DNA of 14,230 nucleotides from Selenomonadaceae bacterium (GTDB lineage: Bacteria; Bacillota; Negativicutes; Selenomonadales; Selenomonadaceae): contig JAEEGN010000250.1 of the NCBI GenBank assembly GCA_016280345.1, forward strand, positions 1 through 14,230. Reading direction: 5' to 3'. Each line of letters starts with the position of its first letter. Within the stretch, counting starts at the first letter, position 1. Positions 13,178-14,230 of this stretch are shown piece after piece. The notes below the pieces were generated by a model. That model worked only from the letters and a program-made list of their open reading frames with translations. It was not told where the DNA came from and searched no databases. The position numbers and the translations under genes were made by a program.

Positions 13178-14230
13178 GTGTTCAAGAGCAATTTCCAAAA
13201 GGGCCTGTTTACCGTCATCGTCGGTATCGCGCTCTGGTTCTTCCCCGTCCCGGCGGGGCTGAAGCCGGCCGCCTGGCACATGTTCGCGATCTTCGTCGCG
13301 ACGATCATCGGCTTCATCCTGCATCCAATCCCCATCGGCGGCGTAGCGCTCATCGCCGTCGGCCTCACCGGATTCCTGAAGGTCCTGAAGCCGGCCGAAG
13401 CGCTGTCAGGCTTTGGCAACGCCACCATCTGGCTCATCGTCGGCGCCTACATGTTCGCCAAAGGCTTCATCAAGACGGGCCTCGGACGGCGCATCGCCTA
13501 CGTCATCATGTCGAAGATCGCCACGAGTTCGCTGAAGCTGGCCTACTCCATGACCATCACCGACTTCATCGTCTCGCCGGCCACGCCGTCCAACACGGCC
13601 CGCGGCGGCGGCATCATCTTCCCGATTGTCCGTAGTATCACGGCTGCCGTTGGCTCGGACGTGGACAAGAAGACCAATATGCGCACTGGTGCATTCCTGA
13701 TGTTCAGCGCTTATGCGGCAGTTATCACTTCCGCTTGTATCTTCCTGACGGGTGCTTCCAACAACGTGCTCTGCAATACTTTGGCACAGCAGATTTTCGG
13801 CACCTCGATTGGCTGGGGCGACTGGTTCCTGGCCTGCATCATTCCCGGTCTTATCCTGACCGTGGCTACACCGTATATTCTCTATAAACTCATCAATCCC
13901 GAACTCAAGAACACTCCGGAAACGCAGGAACTGGCCCGCCGTGAACTGGCTGAAATGGGCCCCATGAGCTCCAAGGAAATCATCCTGAGCTTCATCTTCG
14001 TGATTGCTTTGATTATGTGGGCAACGGGTTCCTATCATGGCATTGACTCTGCGTTCGTCGCTTTGCTGGGGCTTTCTGCAATGCTTCTGACGGGGATTCT
14101 CGACTGGTCGGATGTGGCACATCAGCATGCTGCCTGGGACGTACTCGTATGGATGGGCGTGCTGGTTAACATGGCCGCCTTCCTCTCCAAGTTCGGTCTG
14201 ATGAAATGGTTCGCCGATGTGATGGCTGCC
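13178..14230 (+). CDS. DASS-family anion/dicarboxylate:sodium symporter (3' truncated by the window)
   Basis: The first 351 codons are visible and the frame is open at the window end (full family length is roughly 450-490). The GTG start (13178-13180) has a strong AAAAGGAGG (13162-13170) 7 bases upstream. The product is a polytopic membrane protein with many hydrophobic segments (for example LFTVIVGIALWFFPV, HMFAIFVATIIGFIL and ATIWLIVGAYMFAKGF). The family signature SPATPSNTARGGGIIFPI carries the Ser-Asn-Thr substrate/sodium-binding motif (about residues 132-149). A second S-N-N element (TGASNN) follows near residue 190. DASS carriers of this CitT / 2-oxoglutarate-malate type move di- or tricarboxylates such as malate, succinate, tartrate or citrate across the inner membrane by Na+ symport or exchange. 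The substrate is not decidable here. Codon use changes sharply at about codon 150. Confidence 0.9.
   Translation, partial: MFKSNFQKGLFTVIVGIALWFFPVPAGLKPAAWHMFAIFVATIIGFILHPIPIGGVALIAVGLTGFLKVLKPAEALSGFGNATIWLIVGAYMFAKGFIKTGLGRRIAYVIMSKIATSSLKLAYSMTITDFIVSPATPSNTARGGGIIFPIVRSITAAVGSDVDKKTNMRTGAFLMFSAYAAVITSACIFLTGASNNVLCNTLAQQIFGTSIGWGDWFLACIIPGLILTVATPYILYKLINPELKNTPETQELARRELAEMGPMSSKEIILSFIFVIALIMWATGSYHGIDSAFVALLGLSAMLLTGILDWSDVAHQHAAWDVLVWMGVLVNMAAFLSKFGLMKWFADVMAA

Noticed and set aside
12684..13635. + strand frames across the divergent promoter region and the start of the transporter
   Set aside because: They overlap both promoters and run out of frame through the transporter, whose own frame has the DASS signature and a strong ribosome site.

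Overview
The window looks like chromosomal DNA of a high-GC diderm Firmicute, most likely a Negativicutes member (Selenomonas/Dialister/Megasphaera-type). It combines Firmicute-style sigma-A promoters, strong AGGAGG ribosome sites and a Gram-positive-type gatCAB operon with a classical autotransporter that needs an outer membrane. The lineage is inferred from content, because no rRNA or other marker gene is present.

Layout. (1) 1-1434, + strand: the 3' end of a large secreted protein with a GDSGA serine-protease-like motif followed by RTX-type glycine/aspartate repeats. (2) 1435-2322: about 0.9 kb of non-coding DNA filled with two complete and one truncated copy of a palindrome-rich, MITE-like repeat, closed by a strong terminator. 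(3) 2414-6130, - strand: a 1238-residue autotransporter with signal peptide, HEIGH metalloprotease-like motif and C-terminal beta-barrel. (4) 6235-6349: back-to-back promoters. (5) 6395-9606, + strand: gatC-gatA-gatB, the tRNA-dependent amidotransferase operon. (6) 9781-10966, - strand: an Rpn-family (PD-(D/E)XK) nuclease gene and, immediately after its stop codon, a free-standing second copy of its C-terminal domain. (7) 11167-12666, - strand: an AMP-forming acyl-CoA synthetase. (8) 12667-13177: a divergent promoter region. (9) 13178-14230 and beyond, + strand: the first 351 codons of a DASS-family dicarboxylate/anion transporter.

The most interesting locus is the Rpn region. E. coli Rpn proteins are published as toxin-antitoxin genes-within-genes: the full-length nuclease (RpnL) is blocked by its separately translated C-terminal domain (RpnS), whose helix carries four-residue repeats of variable number. 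Here the full-length gene has a perfect internal Shine-Dalgarno AGGAGGTG before an in-frame ATGATG, exactly where RpnS would start. The segment from that ribosome site to the stop codon has then been duplicated in tandem into its own small gene, with 7 instead of 6 GMEK-type repeats and only synonymous changes elsewhere. This looks like an intragenic antitoxin becoming a separate gene.

The gatCAB operon is ordinary housekeeping. The two surface or secreted proteins on the left are accessory genes flanking a repeat-rich spacer. The CoA ligase and the transporter are divergently transcribed and may both serve organic-acid metabolism, but nothing in the sequence proves a link.
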